A stretch of DNA of 37,771 nucleotides. Source: Muribaculaceae bacterium (GTDB taxonomy: Bacteria; Bacteroidota; Bacteroidia; Bacteroidales; Muribaculaceae). This document shows, in pieces, positions 1-7,570 of the stretch (the stretch's first letter is position 1; each line of letters begins with the position of its first letter). The stretch covers positions 1 through 37,771 of the forward strand of contig JAIDSM010000044.1 in NCBI GenBank assembly GCA_029061225.1, in the 5' to 3' direction. The position numbers and the translations under genes are program-made. The notes under the pieces are model-generated. The model ran no database searches and had not been told where the DNA came from. It saw only the letters and a program-made list of their open reading frames with translations.

Positions 1-80
1 ACTCAATACTTAATGTTTAATACTCAATACTTAATGTTTAATACTCAATACTTAATGTTTATTGTTTAATACTTATTGTT
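1..80. repeat. AT-rich 21-bp tandem word repeat at gene end
   Basis: A 21-bp unit containing ACTCAATACTTAATGTTTAA is repeated almost three times from the window edge, followed by degenerate copies of the same words to about position 80. It overlaps the 3' end of the beta-propeller gene: the stop codon and the last residues (ISIKQ) are read from the repeat. The array may continue to the left of the window. Confidence 0.85.
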
Positions 81-1180
81 GGCCTGTACCAGCAGAAGGA
101 GCTTGGGTTGACGCCGACGCTGAATTGGCCTATGAAATCTCCTGCGGCCGAATAGCGCAGTATACGTCCGTTCTGCTTATAGTCAATTGCATCCGCTACA
201 TAGACATCGCCCGACGAGGGAGCGACCGTGAGTCCGTAATACCATGTGCCGTCGGTCTTTACGATCGGAGCCGTCGGGAGGTCCGTGGCAGTCACATCCA
301 TGGTCCAGACATCGTTTTTAATCCAGTAGAGTCTGTCTCCTGCAGCATTTATGGTCATCTTCGAGCAGTAGTCGTCGAGATTGAAAGCGAATTTCTTCTC
401 GATGGTGAAGGTTTTGGCGTCAATCTTTATAAGTTCCGGGGCCTCATGGCCGAGCGGGTTGCCGTCCCAGCCGCCGTCGGTCATTGTCCAGAGTTTGCCG
501 TATTTGTCTACGGCGAGAGTCTTGGGCTGTATGCCCACCTCGAGTGAGGCCACCACTTTGTCTGTCTTTGGGTCGATGCGGATGATGCTCTTCTGATAGC
601 TCCAGCAGTTGCAGTAGACGTAGTCGCCGTAGGATACCATCTGCTCTGTGGAACCAGAGGACACCTCCATACCGGGCACGTCGATATAGCCGGTGATGCT
701 GTAGGTCTTGGGGTTGACGATGGCGATGCGGTTGTCATACTGCTGGGTGATATATGCTTTGGTGTCGTTGACAAGGTGGAAGAAGCGGGGCGATGTAAGA
801 CCGGTGATGCGTCCCTTCTCCTTCAGAGTCTCAGGATCCACTGCGAAGACCACGTTGGAGTTGTTGACGATGATCCACCCTTTCCCATCGGCAATGGTCA
901 TGGACTGGGCCACATCGCCGAGCTTCATGCCGTTGGCCTTGATGAAGATCTCGTTGACGGCTTCATTTACGGTGGGGTTATAAAGAGAAAGAGAGGAATT
1001 GCTGTATTGGAAATTACCCTCGTTGATGACGAAGAGGATGCCGTCTTCGCCGATCGGCTTGGGAATTATGCCGCCGATAGGCTCATCGGGAGAGTCGGAT
1101 TTCGAACAGCTTGAGAGGACTGCCGTAAGCAGAGGGGCGGCGACGATGGCCGCAGCGACTGAAAAAAATATTTTTCGCAT
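59..1180 (-). CDS. YncE/BtuG-like beta-propeller surface lipoprotein (DUF5074-type)
   Basis: This 373-residue protein has an N-terminal signal peptide ending in a lipobox (LSSC, Cys25), so it should be lipidated and probably exposed on the outer membrane. The rest consists of repeated beta-propeller blades of the YncE/DUF5074 kind (for example FAVDPETLKEKGRITGL, IAIVNPKTYSITGYIDV and IRIDPKTDKVVASLEV). Bacteroides BtuG, a cobalamin-binding surface lipoprotein that caps BtuB, belongs to this type, so a role in corrinoid or other ligand capture is possible, but that is inference: no TonB receptor is visible in the window and the downstream side is cut off. The predicted leader is only about 60 nt, too short for a cobalamin riboswitch. 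The last residues (ISIKQ) come from the word repeat at the gene end. Confidence 0.8.
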   Translation of the reverse strand: MRKIFFSVAAAIVAAPLLTAVLSSCSKSDSPDEPIGGIIPKPIGEDGILFVINEGNFQYSNSSLSLYNPTVNEAVNEIFIKANGMKLGDVAQSMTIADGKGWIIVNNSNVVFAVDPETLKEKGRITGLTSPRFFHLVNDTKAYITQQYDNRIAIVNPKTYSITGYIDVPGMEVSSGSTEQMVSYGDYVYCNCWSYQKSIIRIDPKTDKVVASLEVGIQPKTLAVDKYGKLWTMTDGGWDGNPLGHEAPELIKIDAKTFTIEKKFAFNLDDYCSKMTINAAGDRLYWIKNDVWTMDVTATDLPTAPIVKTDGTWYYGLTVAPSSGDVYVADAIDYKQNGRILRYSAAGDFIGQFSVGVNPSSFCWYRPTISIKQ

Positions 1181-1243
1181 ATTGTTGTTGGTTTCTATTA
1201 ATTGTCCCGTTTATTTAGCTCAATACCTTTCCTTTTGCGGGCG

Positions 1244-1275
1244 CAAAATTAATAAAAATATTCAATAATATCAAA
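1244..1275 (-). promoter_or_regulatory. Bacteroidetes-type promoter for the beta-propeller lipoprotein
   Basis: Read on the minus strand, a TTTG -33 box (1272-1275) is followed after 20 bp by TAATTTTG (1244-1251), matching the Bacteroidetes consensus TTTG-N19-21-TAnnTTTG. Transcription should start near 1240, giving a 5' leader of about 60 nt. Confidence 0.75.
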
Positions 1276-1402
1276 TATAGAGGGCTGATCTCGACTCATT
1301 GTCGGTGGTGCCTTTCTCGCTCTTCTTCGACAATCGTCTTGATAAGGACGGTCCTATATTGATATGAGGCGGGTTTAACTTTACAGGGAAAATATATAAG
1401 AA

Positions 1403-1437
1403 CCGGGGAAGTCGGATTTGCTTTCCGATCTCCCCGG
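1403..1437 (-). terminator. Hairpin downstream of the outer-membrane barrel gene
   Basis: CCGGGGA (1403-1409) pairs with TCCCCGG (1431-1437) and TCGGA (1412-1416) with TCCGA (1424-1428), separated by one mismatch and one wobble, around a 7-nt loop. It lies about 30 nt after the stop codon of the minus-strand gene and is followed by a T-rich stretch on that strand. Confidence 0.6.
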
Positions 1438-1469
1438 GTAGTAATCTTAGAATTTGACTATCAGAAGCC

Positions 1470-2171
1470 TTAGAATCGCCATCCGAGACGGAGGGAGGGT
1501 TCTGTGTAGGTGGCTAACACAAACGCGGAGGAGCTGGGAGATTTAGAGACTTCGAAATCATTGTCCCAGGTGCCGCTCTGCCAGTCATTGATGTGAAGAC
1601 CGCCTTTGACAACCTGTCCGGGGAAATGCTTCGCGCCAATCTTGAGGCCGAACTCCGCGCCGACATACAGACCTTTGTAGACGTAGAAGTCAATGCCGGT
1701 GAAAGCCTTTGCAACGAATTCGTTGTAGCTGTCGCCTGCATTTGATGTCACCGTCTTGCGGTCGTTGCCCAAGTTCTGGGTCTCCCTGATGCGGTTGAGC
1801 TTGAATCCAAGGGCGGCTCCGGCATACAGGTCTACGCGTTTATAGTTGAAGAAATGTTTTTCGTAGCCGAAATCGATGGAAAAATTGGAGTTCATCGTTT
1901 TTGTCCAAAGATCATCGTTATCCGTGTTCTGGTTTTCTTTCTTTGAGTCTATACCGAATCCGATACCGAATCGCAGAGCATCCTTTGAGGTAAGGAAGTA
2001 GCGGCCCTGAAGGGCATCGGGCTTGAAGTCAGGTTTATCCTTTGAGAAGGCGTTTAATTGGATTTCCACTGAAAAGTCTCCCTTTTCAGGAGCGAAGGTC
2101 TCCTGAGCGTTGGAGGCAAATGCAGAAGCGAGAATCGCCGCCGCGAGAGTAAGAATCTTTTTCATTTTCAT
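1470..2171 (-). CDS. Outer-membrane beta-barrel protein (porin-like family)
   Basis: The 233-residue product starts with a clear signal peptide (MKMKKILTLAAAILASAFASNAQ, cleavage likely after SNA). It then shows alternating amphipathic strands typical of a small 8-10 strand barrel, such as VDLYAGAALGFKL and GLYVGAEFGLKIG, and ends in an aromatic residue (LRLGWRF), the usual barrel insertion signal. This fits the generic 'outer membrane beta-barrel protein' group common in Bacteroidales. No substrate can be inferred. The gene is monocistronic, with a TAAC TTTG-type -7 box upstream and a hairpin downstream. Confidence 0.75.
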   Translation of the reverse strand: MKMKKILTLAAAILASAFASNAQETFAPEKGDFSVEIQLNAFSKDKPDFKPDALQGRYFLTSKDALRFGIGFGIDSKKENQNTDNDDLWTKTMNSNFSIDFGYEKHFFNYKRVDLYAGAALGFKLNRIRETQNLGNDRKTVTSNAGDSYNEFVAKAFTGIDFYVYKGLYVGAEFGLKIGAKHFPGQVVKGGLHINDWQSGTWDNDFEVSKSPSSSAFVLATYTEPSLRLGWRF

Positions 2172-2261
2172 AGGTTATATAATTAGGTTGAAGTTTTTCT
2201 ATGAACTCATGAAATCAGGCCTCATCAGACTGCAGATACGAATGTCGACGTAATCCAAAGG

Positions 2262-2269
2262 CAAAGTTA
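2262..2269 (-). promoter_or_regulatory. -7 promoter element for the barrel protein
   Basis: The minus strand reads TAACTTTG, a perfect TAnnTTTG box, about 91 bp before the start codon. The -33 position is only a weak match (TTTC-like at 2292-2295), so the call rests on the -7 box. Confidence 0.55.
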
Positions 2270-2307
2270 ATAAAATTTTTTAAATCATGAAGAAAACATG
2301 TCGGATA

Positions 2308-2339
2308 TTTGCAAAGAAAATGTAAAAACGTTATCTTTG
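2308..2339 (+). promoter_or_regulatory. Promoter of the AAA-ATPase/PD-(D/E)XK gene; decides its start
   Basis: TTTG (2308-2311), 20 bp, then TATCTTTG (2332-2339) is a perfect match to the Bacteroidetes promoter. It lies inside the longest open frame, which opens at 2298, so translation must begin downstream of the predicted transcription start near 2344. Confidence 0.8.
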
Positions 2340-2357
2340 TATGCAAAACGTAGAGTT

Positions 2358-3917
2358 ATGGAAGAGAAGAAAGTGAAATACGCTATAGGAGACCAGGATT
2401 TCAGGTCGCTTCGGGAAGGAGGATGTCTTTACATAGACAAAACCCCATATATCGACAGGATAATAAATTCCGGTACGAAATATTACTTCTTAGCACGACC
2501 ACGTCGCTTCGGTAAGAGCCTGTTCCTGTCTACGCTGAGATATTTCTTCGAGGGTAGGCGCGAACTTTTCAAGGGGCTATACATTGATTCTACTGATTGG
2601 GACTGGGCGCCATATCCTGTGCTTCATCTTGACTTGAATTCCGACAAGTATGATGAGCAGGGCAGGCTTGATGATGTATTGAACACGCTTTTTGTCAGAT
2701 GGGAGGAAAAGTATGGGATCACAGAAATATCGGAGACCTACTCGCAGCGGTTCAAGAACATCATAAGTCAAGCCCATTATAAGACGGGGAAACCTGTAGT
2801 CATCCTTGTGGATGAATATGACAAACCGCTTGTCGGGAACCTCCGTAAAAAAGATAATTTCGAGCATTACCGCTTGAAATTAGCAAATATATATTCCAAT
2901 TTCAAGAGCTCAGCGGAACATATAAAGTTGGTTTTCCTTACGGGAGTGAGCCGATTCAGTAAGCTCAGTGTCTTCTCTGACCTCAACAATCTCAAGGATA
3001 TCACTTTCGATGACAATTTTGCCGATGTCTGCGGCATCACCGAGAACGAACTGCTTGCAGGTTTCCGGCAGGGTATCGGAGATCTGGCCCGTGAATATGA
3101 ATGCAGCTATGAGGAAGCGTGCATTTTGCTCAAACAGAACTATGACGGCTATCGCTTTGCCCGTAAGGGAAGCGATATATACAATCCTTGGTCGGTACTG
3201 AATGCGATGGATGAGAAAGATATCAGAAATTTCTGGAATGGGACAGGGACTCCTACAATAATCTCGGAGAGGCTCAGGAATGCGAATGTGGATATCGAAA
3301 AGACCCTGAATGCACGCTGGCGCCTTGACGACCTTGGGGGACTCGATCTTTTGAGTGCGGACCCTACGGCCTTATTGTATCAGACTGGGTATCTCACTAT
3401 CGCAGACTATGACCGAAGGACGAGTACCGTTCGTCTTAAAGTTCCGAACAACGAGGTGAAGAGAGGTCTTTTTAACGATCTTCTTCCGTTCTATGTCAAA
3501 CCACATGGCAGTACACTAAAGATGATGCTCGACGGTATCTATGACGGTATATGTGACGGCCGGCCGGAGGAGATGCTGAAGAGTCTGCGTGCGTATTTCG
3601 CGGGGATACCGTATGATCTGAAGATGGAAAATGAAAACAACTTCCACAACGCCTTCTACATACTTGTCACGCTGATCGGACTAAATGCCAAAGCGGAGGT
3701 ACATACCTCCGACGGTCGCATCGACCTGCTAATTGAGACTCCCGACTATGTCTACATCATCGAGCTGAAATACGACGCCTCCGCTGAAGATGCCCTGCAG
3801 CAGATAGACGACAAGGAGTACGCGCTGCAGTTTGAGACAGACGACCGCAAGGTCTTCAAGATAGGCGTGAGCTTCTCATCCGAGACGCGCCGGATAGAGG
3901 GATGGGTTATCAAATGA
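2358..3917 (+). CDS. AAA-ATPase-like protein with C-terminal PD-(D/E)XK nuclease domain
   Basis: The product is 519 residues when started at ATG 2358; the ATG at 2298 lies upstream of the predicted transcription start. The N-terminal half is the PF09820-type 'AAA-ATPase-like' domain, with a Walker A-like loop (RPRRFGKSL, about residue 45) and Walker B (VVILVDEYDKPL, about residue 145). The C-terminal part carries a PD-(D/E)XK signature of the PDDEXK_9/DUF1703 kind: D in SDGRIDLLIE and ELK in VYIIELKYD. Proteins of this family occur in many copies in Bacteroidales and anaerobic Firmicutes genomes; their biological role is not established. The gene is a single transcription unit between its own promoter and a bidirectional terminator. 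A defence or mobile-element role is conceivable but unsupported here. Confidence 0.9.
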   Translation: MEEKKVKYAIGDQDFRSLREGGCLYIDKTPYIDRIINSGTKYYFLARPRRFGKSLFLSTLRYFFEGRRELFKGLYIDSTDWDWAPYPVLHLDLNSDKYDEQGRLDDVLNTLFVRWEEKYGITEISETYSQRFKNIISQAHYKTGKPVVILVDEYDKPLVGNLRKKDNFEHYRLKLANIYSNFKSSAEHIKLVFLTGVSRFSKLSVFSDLNNLKDITFDDNFADVCGITENELLAGFRQGIGDLAREYECSYEEACILLKQNYDGYRFARKGSDIYNPWSVLNAMDEKDIRNFWNGTGTPTIISERLRNANVDIEKTLNARWRLDDLGGLDLLSADPTALLYQTGYLTIADYDRRTSTVRLKVPNNEVKRGLFNDLLPFYVKPHGSTLKMMLDGIYDGICDGRPEEMLKSLRAYFAGIPYDLKMENENNFHNAFYILVTLIGLNAKAEVHTSDGRIDLLIETPDYVYIIELKYDASAEDALQQIDDKEYALQFETDDRKVFKIGVSFSSETRRIEGWVIK

Positions 3918-3967
3918 TCTGTGATTTACTTGTAGCGGTAAAAGACATCCTGGTGGATAACGGAAAA

Positions 3968-4004
3968 TGCGGGGTTGGTATTCTTATACCGACCCCGTAT
4001 TTTT
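3968..4004. terminator. Bidirectional intrinsic terminator
   Basis: A hairpin with a 4-bp G/C core (GGGG 3971-3974 with CCCC 3993-3996) extends to GGTA/TACC around a 6-nt loop. It is followed by TTTTT on the plus strand and preceded by AAAA, which gives a T run on the minus strand. It separates the convergent ATPase and FISUMP-like genes. Confidence 0.85.
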
Positions 4005-4022
4005 AGAAACTTTTTGGGATGT

Positions 4023-4970
4023 TTATTTCACTGCAATCTTGATGGTGTTAAGTGTTTTGTCGGATTTGCGTACGGCGACGATATAGATCCCTTTTGATAA
4101 TGCGGGAAGTGGGCATATGTTGTCGTCTATGGTGTCGGAGCATATGTTTCTCCCGGAGAGGTCTGATACTGTCAGCTCGCTACCGCCGGTGTATCCGTTT
4201 AGGATTATTACCCCGTCCTCATACTTCATAGATGGAGTGAAGTCGGTCAGGGTCGCGACTGATGTACTGATGTCTTTACGGCTGATGACAGGGCGGATGG
4301 AAAGTCCGTCATGGCGGCTGTCGGGCATGAGTTTCATCTTTGAATCAGCGGGATTGAAACTGAGCATCATGGCTGAAGGGTAGATGTCATGAACTAAGTC
4401 GCTGCAGGAAGTGGCTGACCAGTATTCACCTCTCAGTACATCGGTAGAGGCGCCTCCATGAGGACTGAAAGTAAGCGGAAGGAGTATGCTGTTGCCGTTG
4501 GGTCCGCAGATATACAAACCGTTGTCCGGGGAAACGTATTCCTTGTATTCGGCCGTGCAGTATTCAATAAGCTCTTCCCAGTCCTCTTTAGTAGGCATTC
4601 TCCAGCAGTCACCCCACAAGGTATGTGCGGCATCGTATTCGGTGCCGGATATCTGTTCTCCGATGTTGGTAGCCGAATATCTGAGTATACCGTTGTCATC
4701 GGTAAATTCCTCTTCGAAGAAGAGGTAATCGTGCCATTTGAATATGTCGCGGGCTTCTGTCTCGCCCCAAGCGAAATACCGTCCGGGATGACAGGATGAT
4801 TCAGCGTAGATGTTAGATGTAGCCCAGAGAGTACCGGTAGGGAGTCCGAGGTCGACGTATGCGTGTCCCGCGATTTCCCCTTCTGGATTGATTGGAAGGT
4901 ACGAATCTGCAGCATGGGCGTATACGCTTATGGCCAAACTTAAAAGAAGTGTGGTAGTAAGTTTCTTCAT
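4023..4970 (-). CDS. Secreted FISUMP-like protein with T9SS-type C-terminal domain
   Basis: The 315-residue product has a signal peptide (MKKLTTTLLLSLAISVYAHA). Its central domain resembles the 'Fibrobacter succinogenes major paralogous' (FISUMP/DUF1566-like) family that is abundant in Bacteroidales: YVDLGLPTGTLWAT, YFAWGETE, WRMPTKEDWEELIEYC, GEYWSATS and SIRPVI follow in the usual order. The last ~75 residues (LTVSDLSGRNICSD...ALSKGIYIVAVRKSDKTLNTIKIAV) look like a Por_Secre_tail sorting domain for type IX secretion. A cell-surface or secreted role is therefore likely, with unknown function. The predicted promoter leaves an unusually long leader of about 128 nt. Confidence 0.8.
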   Translation of the reverse strand: MKKLTTTLLLSLAISVYAHAADSYLPINPEGEIAGHAYVDLGLPTGTLWATSNIYAESSCHPGRYFAWGETEARDIFKWHDYLFFEEEFTDDNGILRYSATNIGEQISGTEYDAAHTLWGDCWRMPTKEDWEELIEYCTAEYKEYVSPDNGLYICGPNGNSILLPLTFSPHGGASTDVLRGEYWSATSCSDLVHDIYPSAMMLSFNPADSKMKLMPDSRHDGLSIRPVISRKDISTSVATLTDFTPSMKYEDGVIILNGYTGGSELTVSDLSGRNICSDTIDDNICPLPALSKGIYIVAVRKSDKTLNTIKIAVK

Positions 4971-5102
4971 ATACGGAATAAATTAGTAGTGAGGTATTGG
5001 CTTAAACATGGAGCTGGTACATTATTCAGGACTCACAATTTTTCAATCTCAATAAATCTTCACATTATATTGAGTTTTGCAAATTCAATGTTAATCCTGA
5101 TG

Positions 5103-5134
5103 CAAATATAGCGTAAATTATTTACATGTGCAAG
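5103..5134 (-). promoter_or_regulatory. Promoter of the FISUMP-like gene
   Basis: The minus strand shows CTTG (5131-5134), 20 bp, then TATATTTG (5103-5110), a perfect -7 box with a one-mismatch -33 box. The resulting leader (about 5098-4971) is long and AT-rich. No known riboswitch was recognised in it. Confidence 0.6.
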
Positions 5135-5414
5135 GTTTTCAGTGAATATATTTTTCATGACCTTTTTTTGACATGCATTCCTGAGATTTGATGGAGCAAA
5201 AATCATTCACCAATTACCCCGTGGATTCTTATTTGCGTGGAGTAGGAACGTTTGGAGGACAAGACAAACGAGCTGACGGTGTTTCCATCGGTCATATTAT
5301 CTAAATTCGGATCTTAAATACGTGATTGTGTACTAGCTTGAAAAGATGACTGTTACATAGTTGTACTCTGAAAACGTATTGGCTTGCCCTTAGCAGATAG
5401 AACACTTTGTTATG
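5135..5414. other. AT-rich gene-poor stretch with one possible short ORF
   Basis: This stretch holds no recognisable gene. The only open frame of note is 37 codons on the plus strand at 5191-5304 (starting MEQKSFTNYPVDSYLRGV). It lacks a convincing promoter and was not recognised, so it is not called as a gene. Confidence 0.4.
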
Positions 5415-5711
5415 TTATAATTCTGCTAATATAGGTAGGAATTTGGAAATTATACATATTGAAAGACCACTAAGACACGTAATTGCCGTAGACCAACCTA
5501 ATGCGATTCGTTTATAACCGGCAATATATATGAAATAGCAAATATAAAAGTTGCAAAATGTGAGGATAGCTATCGATCCATATGCCAGCCATTTTATAGA
5601 TGGAGTAAGATGAATTGATATTAACAAAACTCCCCAACTAACCAGTATAATTATATTAATTAGTTTCCTATAAGGTAGATTTATAGTTGTTATTATATCC
5701 TTGATGAACAT
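5415..5711 (-). CDS. Small hypothetical membrane protein
   Basis: The 98-residue product has three or four hydrophobic segments (about residues 17-33, 40-62 and 73-92) separated by short polar turns, so it is an inner-membrane protein. I do not recognise the family. It lies downstream of, and in the same direction as, the 210-residue ORF, but a strong hairpin separates them, so co-transcription would require read-through. Base composition is much more AT-rich than the housekeeping genes of the window, consistent with an acquired segment. A partner or immunity-like role for the neighbouring ORF is speculation. Confidence 0.55.
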   Translation of the reverse strand: MFIKDIITTINLPYRKLINIIILVSWGVLLISIHLTPSIKWLAYGSIAILTFCNFYICYFIYIAGYKRIALGWSTAITCLSGLSICIISKFLPILAEL

Positions 5712-5747
5712 ATTTACTTATTTATAGAATCAATCTTAATATTAAAG

Positions 5748-5791
5748 TTTTCATAAGAGTGACCTGATCGATTAAGTCACTCTTATGAAAA
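5748..5791 (-). terminator. Perfect 16-bp hairpin between two accessory genes
   Basis: TTTTCATAAGAGTGAC (5748-5763) is exactly complementary to 5776-5791 around a 12-nt loop. It follows the stop codon of the minus-strand ORF ending at 5811 by about 20 nt, so it probably acts as a terminator or mRNA stabiliser. There is no long T run after it. Confidence 0.65.
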
Positions 5792-5810
5792 TAGATATTG
5801 AAATAATCTG

Positions 5811-6443
5811 TTAGGGTTTCTTTCCGGAATTATTTCGTTTTTTTACGCATTCATCATATTCATGTTTGTATGCGGTGGTGGATGCCATAGCATAGACTGT
5901 AGTCAAAGAAATTGATAGTATATCGAATCCTGGAATCCACGCTGTAAAAACATATGACCAAGTTACTTCTACAGTCAATAGAGCTAATTTGGCTTGAAGG
6001 ATTTCTTCACACGAATATTGCTTAGATTCGGAGACTACTTTCCTGTTATTTATGTCTATGAGACTCTGCTCTTCCACATATTCATCCAGTAAGGCAGCTG
6101 CGTAGCACGTCAATTTATATACAGTTTCGTTCTCCATTTCAAATGTGAGATCCTCTAGAAAATCAATATTATGACCTCCAGATTTTATATAATTGATAAT
6201 AGCTTCTTCGCATAATGAAAGTTCATCAACGGTCATGTAGTCATAAATGACAGAGAATGCATTGTCTATATCTGTTTCCACTTGCTGACACATTTCTTGA
6301 AACCGGCTATCATTGCATATGGATTCGAGTTCGGACTCGTTTAAAGCTAATACATTGGAAAGGCTGACTGAGCTTATGAAGCAGAAAAATGGGCTTTCCG
6401 ATGAAGCTCGGCAAATAATCAGAGACCGTATAGAAATGCTCAA
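5811..6443 (-). CDS. Unrecognised ORF, probably missing its native 5' end
   Basis: The open frame encodes 210 residues, but roughly the first 35 are read antisense to the regulator remnant on the plus strand, so the native start is probably lost. The first internal ATG is residue 51 (start at 6293). The remainder is acidic and helical (SICNDSRFQEMCQQVETDID, DELSLCEEAIINYI) and ends with a hydrophobic stretch (about residues 155-190, AKLALLTVEVTWSYVF and DILSISLTTVYAMAS) and a basic tail (KKRNNSGKKP). No family is recognised. It is low in G+C, followed by a strong hairpin and then a small membrane protein gene. It may be a broken gene, or a chimeric gene using the 6443 start. Confidence 0.45.
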   Translation of the reverse strand: MSISIRSLIICRASSESPFFCFISSVSLSNVLALNESELESICNDSRFQEMCQQVETDIDNAFSVIYDYMTVDELSLCEEAIINYIKSGGHNIDFLEDLTFEMENETVYKLTCYAAALLDEYVEEQSLIDINNRKVVSESKQYSCEEILQAKLALLTVEVTWSYVFTAWIPGFDILSISLTTVYAMASTTAYKHEYDECVKKRNNSGKKP

Positions 6444-6807
6444 CGGATTATTCGCTCAAGCGCTTACAGATCAGGAGTCATACGGCAAGGAGTTTAAGAA
6501 CTATATTGTAAAGATCAAGAAGGACAAGAAGAAATTTCAGGAATCCATCGGGAAGGTATTGGAGGCAACTCATCCGGACTTCATGGCTAATCTCAGGAAT
6601 CATGGACTGACGGAACGGGAGATAGGCTATGTCTGCCTCTATACCCTCGGATTACGGGGGAAGGAGATCGGCAACTACCTTGACCTTGTGCGCCACTACA
6701 ACATCAGCACCGATATAAGGCGCAAGCTGGGCCTCAACAGTAAGGGCGAGAATCTCGGCCCTACCATCCGGAATCTGATGGATGGAAAGGCAAGTAGGAT
6801 GGAGTGA
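6343..6807 (+). pseudogene. 3' remnant of a Bacteroidales TPR-type transcriptional regulator
   Basis: The frame from about 6343 encodes the C-terminal region typical of Bacteroidales TPR/transmembrane regulators of the DUF6377-like group. It comprises a coiled segment (LERLTELMKQKNGLSDEAR), then EMLNGLF, HPDFMANLRNHGLTEREIGY, VCLYTLGLRGKEIGNYL and the closing RRKLGLNSKGENLGPTI. The signal peptide, TPR and membrane parts that should precede it are absent: upstream of about 6340 the sequence turns AT-rich and encodes something else. A TTG at 6313 keeps the frame open for 164 codons, but this is unlikely to be a native start. I read it as a truncated gene. Confidence 0.7.
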
Positions 6808-6812
6808 GTCTG

Positions 6813-7358
6813 TCAGTATCCTCGATTTTGCTTCCTCAGTCTTGTCATTCGCTCTGAGAATCCACCGTTTTTGATGAAATCTTTGGAGACTTTCTGTATC
6901 TGGCGGAATAATAGATAATCGGCTTGATTGATTAGAATAATGGCCATATTGGCAATGGTTTCCGGCGGTCGCGTAGCAATGAGTTTCATATAATACTCTG
7001 CATCATTATGCTTCATCCCTAATCTTCTCATAGCCTCATATTCAGTGCATCCTTCTTCCCACTTGCGATATCCTCGCGTCTTCAGATAGTCTTCGTAGTC
7101 TTCCAGCAACTCCTTTAGACTTGCTTTTGCCACATTCAGTAGATGGATCTCAGTTTTTGTGGAAGTGGGAGATGCGTTGCATCCCTCAATGATGTTCTGT
7201 TTGCCGCTTCTGGAAGCCTGAACCATTTGGTCGACGGTGCGGTCGCCTTTGGATAGGAAATTATGACAGAAAAAATATGTTATCTGAAAGATTGCATCGG
7301 TTTTTTGGTACGAAATCAGCTTCTTATAATTTCCGGAGCGGGGTACGAGTTCATCCAT
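6813..7358 (-). CDS. Four-helix-bundle protein with suffix domain (23S rRNA IVP-like)
   Basis: This 181-residue protein matches the 'four helix bundle protein' family related to proteins encoded in 23S rRNA intervening sequences. The signature is SYQKTDAIFQITYFFCH, then QMVQASRSGKQNIIEGCNAS and KASLKELLEDYEDYL. The C-terminal extension (WEEGCTEYEAMRRL, then ETIANMAIILINQADYLLFRQI and a basic tail) corresponds to the 'suffix domain' variant. No enzymatic motif is present and the function is unknown. A TAACTTTG -7 box lies about 24 bp upstream. The gene ends 5 bp from the end of the convergent regulator remnant. Confidence 0.85.
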   Translation of the reverse strand: MDELVPRSGNYKKLISYQKTDAIFQITYFFCHNFLSKGDRTVDQMVQASRSGKQNIIEGCNASPTSTKTEIHLLNVAKASLKELLEDYEDYLKTRGYRKWEEGCTEYEAMRRLGMKHNDAEYYMKLIATRPPETIANMAIILINQADYLLFRQIQKVSKDFIKNGGFSERMTRLRKQNRGY

Positions 7359-7381
7359 GACGTTAGAGATTTTGATTTTTG

Positions 7382-7389
7382 CAAAGTTA
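7382..7389 (-). promoter_or_regulatory. -7 promoter element for the four-helix-bundle gene
   Basis: The minus strand reads TAACTTTG, a perfect TAnnTTTG box, ending 23 bp before the start codon. No clear TTTG is found at the -33 distance. Confidence 0.5.
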
Positions 7390-7437
7390 CGAAAATATTT
7401 TTATATAATTGTGAATATTACGGATGAAAATTGTTCG

Positions 7438-7514
7438 TCTTTAAGGTCTTTAAGGTCTTTAAGGTCTTTAAGGTCTTTAAGGTCTTTAAGGTCTTTAAGG
7501 TCTTTAAGGTCTTT
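7438..7514. repeat. 9-bp tandem repeat (TCTTTAAGG)n upstream of a promoter
   Basis: Eight perfect copies of TCTTTAAGG run from 7438 to 7509, followed by a partial degenerate ninth. The array ends 4 bp before the -33 box of the radical SAM gene, so it occupies the whole upstream region from about -36 to -120. Because the unit is 9 bp, copy-number change would shift upstream DNA by close to one helical turn per unit. Confidence 0.95.
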
Positions 7515-7518
7515 GAAA

Positions 7519-7550
7519 TTTGGATGATTGAGACGGAATTATTAATTTTG
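7519..7550 (+). promoter_or_regulatory. Promoter of the radical SAM gene
   Basis: TTTG (7519-7522), 20 bp, then TAATTTTG (7543-7550) is a perfect Bacteroidetes promoter. The GTG that could open the frame at 7550 is part of the -7 box, so the ATG at 7571 is the true start, leaving a leader of about 15 nt. Confidence 0.8.
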
Positions 7551-7570
7551 TGGTAGAAAAACTCTATTAT

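Noticed and set aside
1181..1240. Cobalamin riboswitch upstream of the BtuG-like gene
   Set aside because: The predicted leader is about 60 nt and shows no B12-box-like element.
5191..5304. 37-codon ORF starting MEQKSFTNYPV
   Set aside because: No convincing promoter, no recognised family, and it is short enough to occur by chance in AT-rich DNA.
7438..7514. CRISPR array
   Set aside because: The 9-bp units are contiguous with no spacers, and no cas genes are present.
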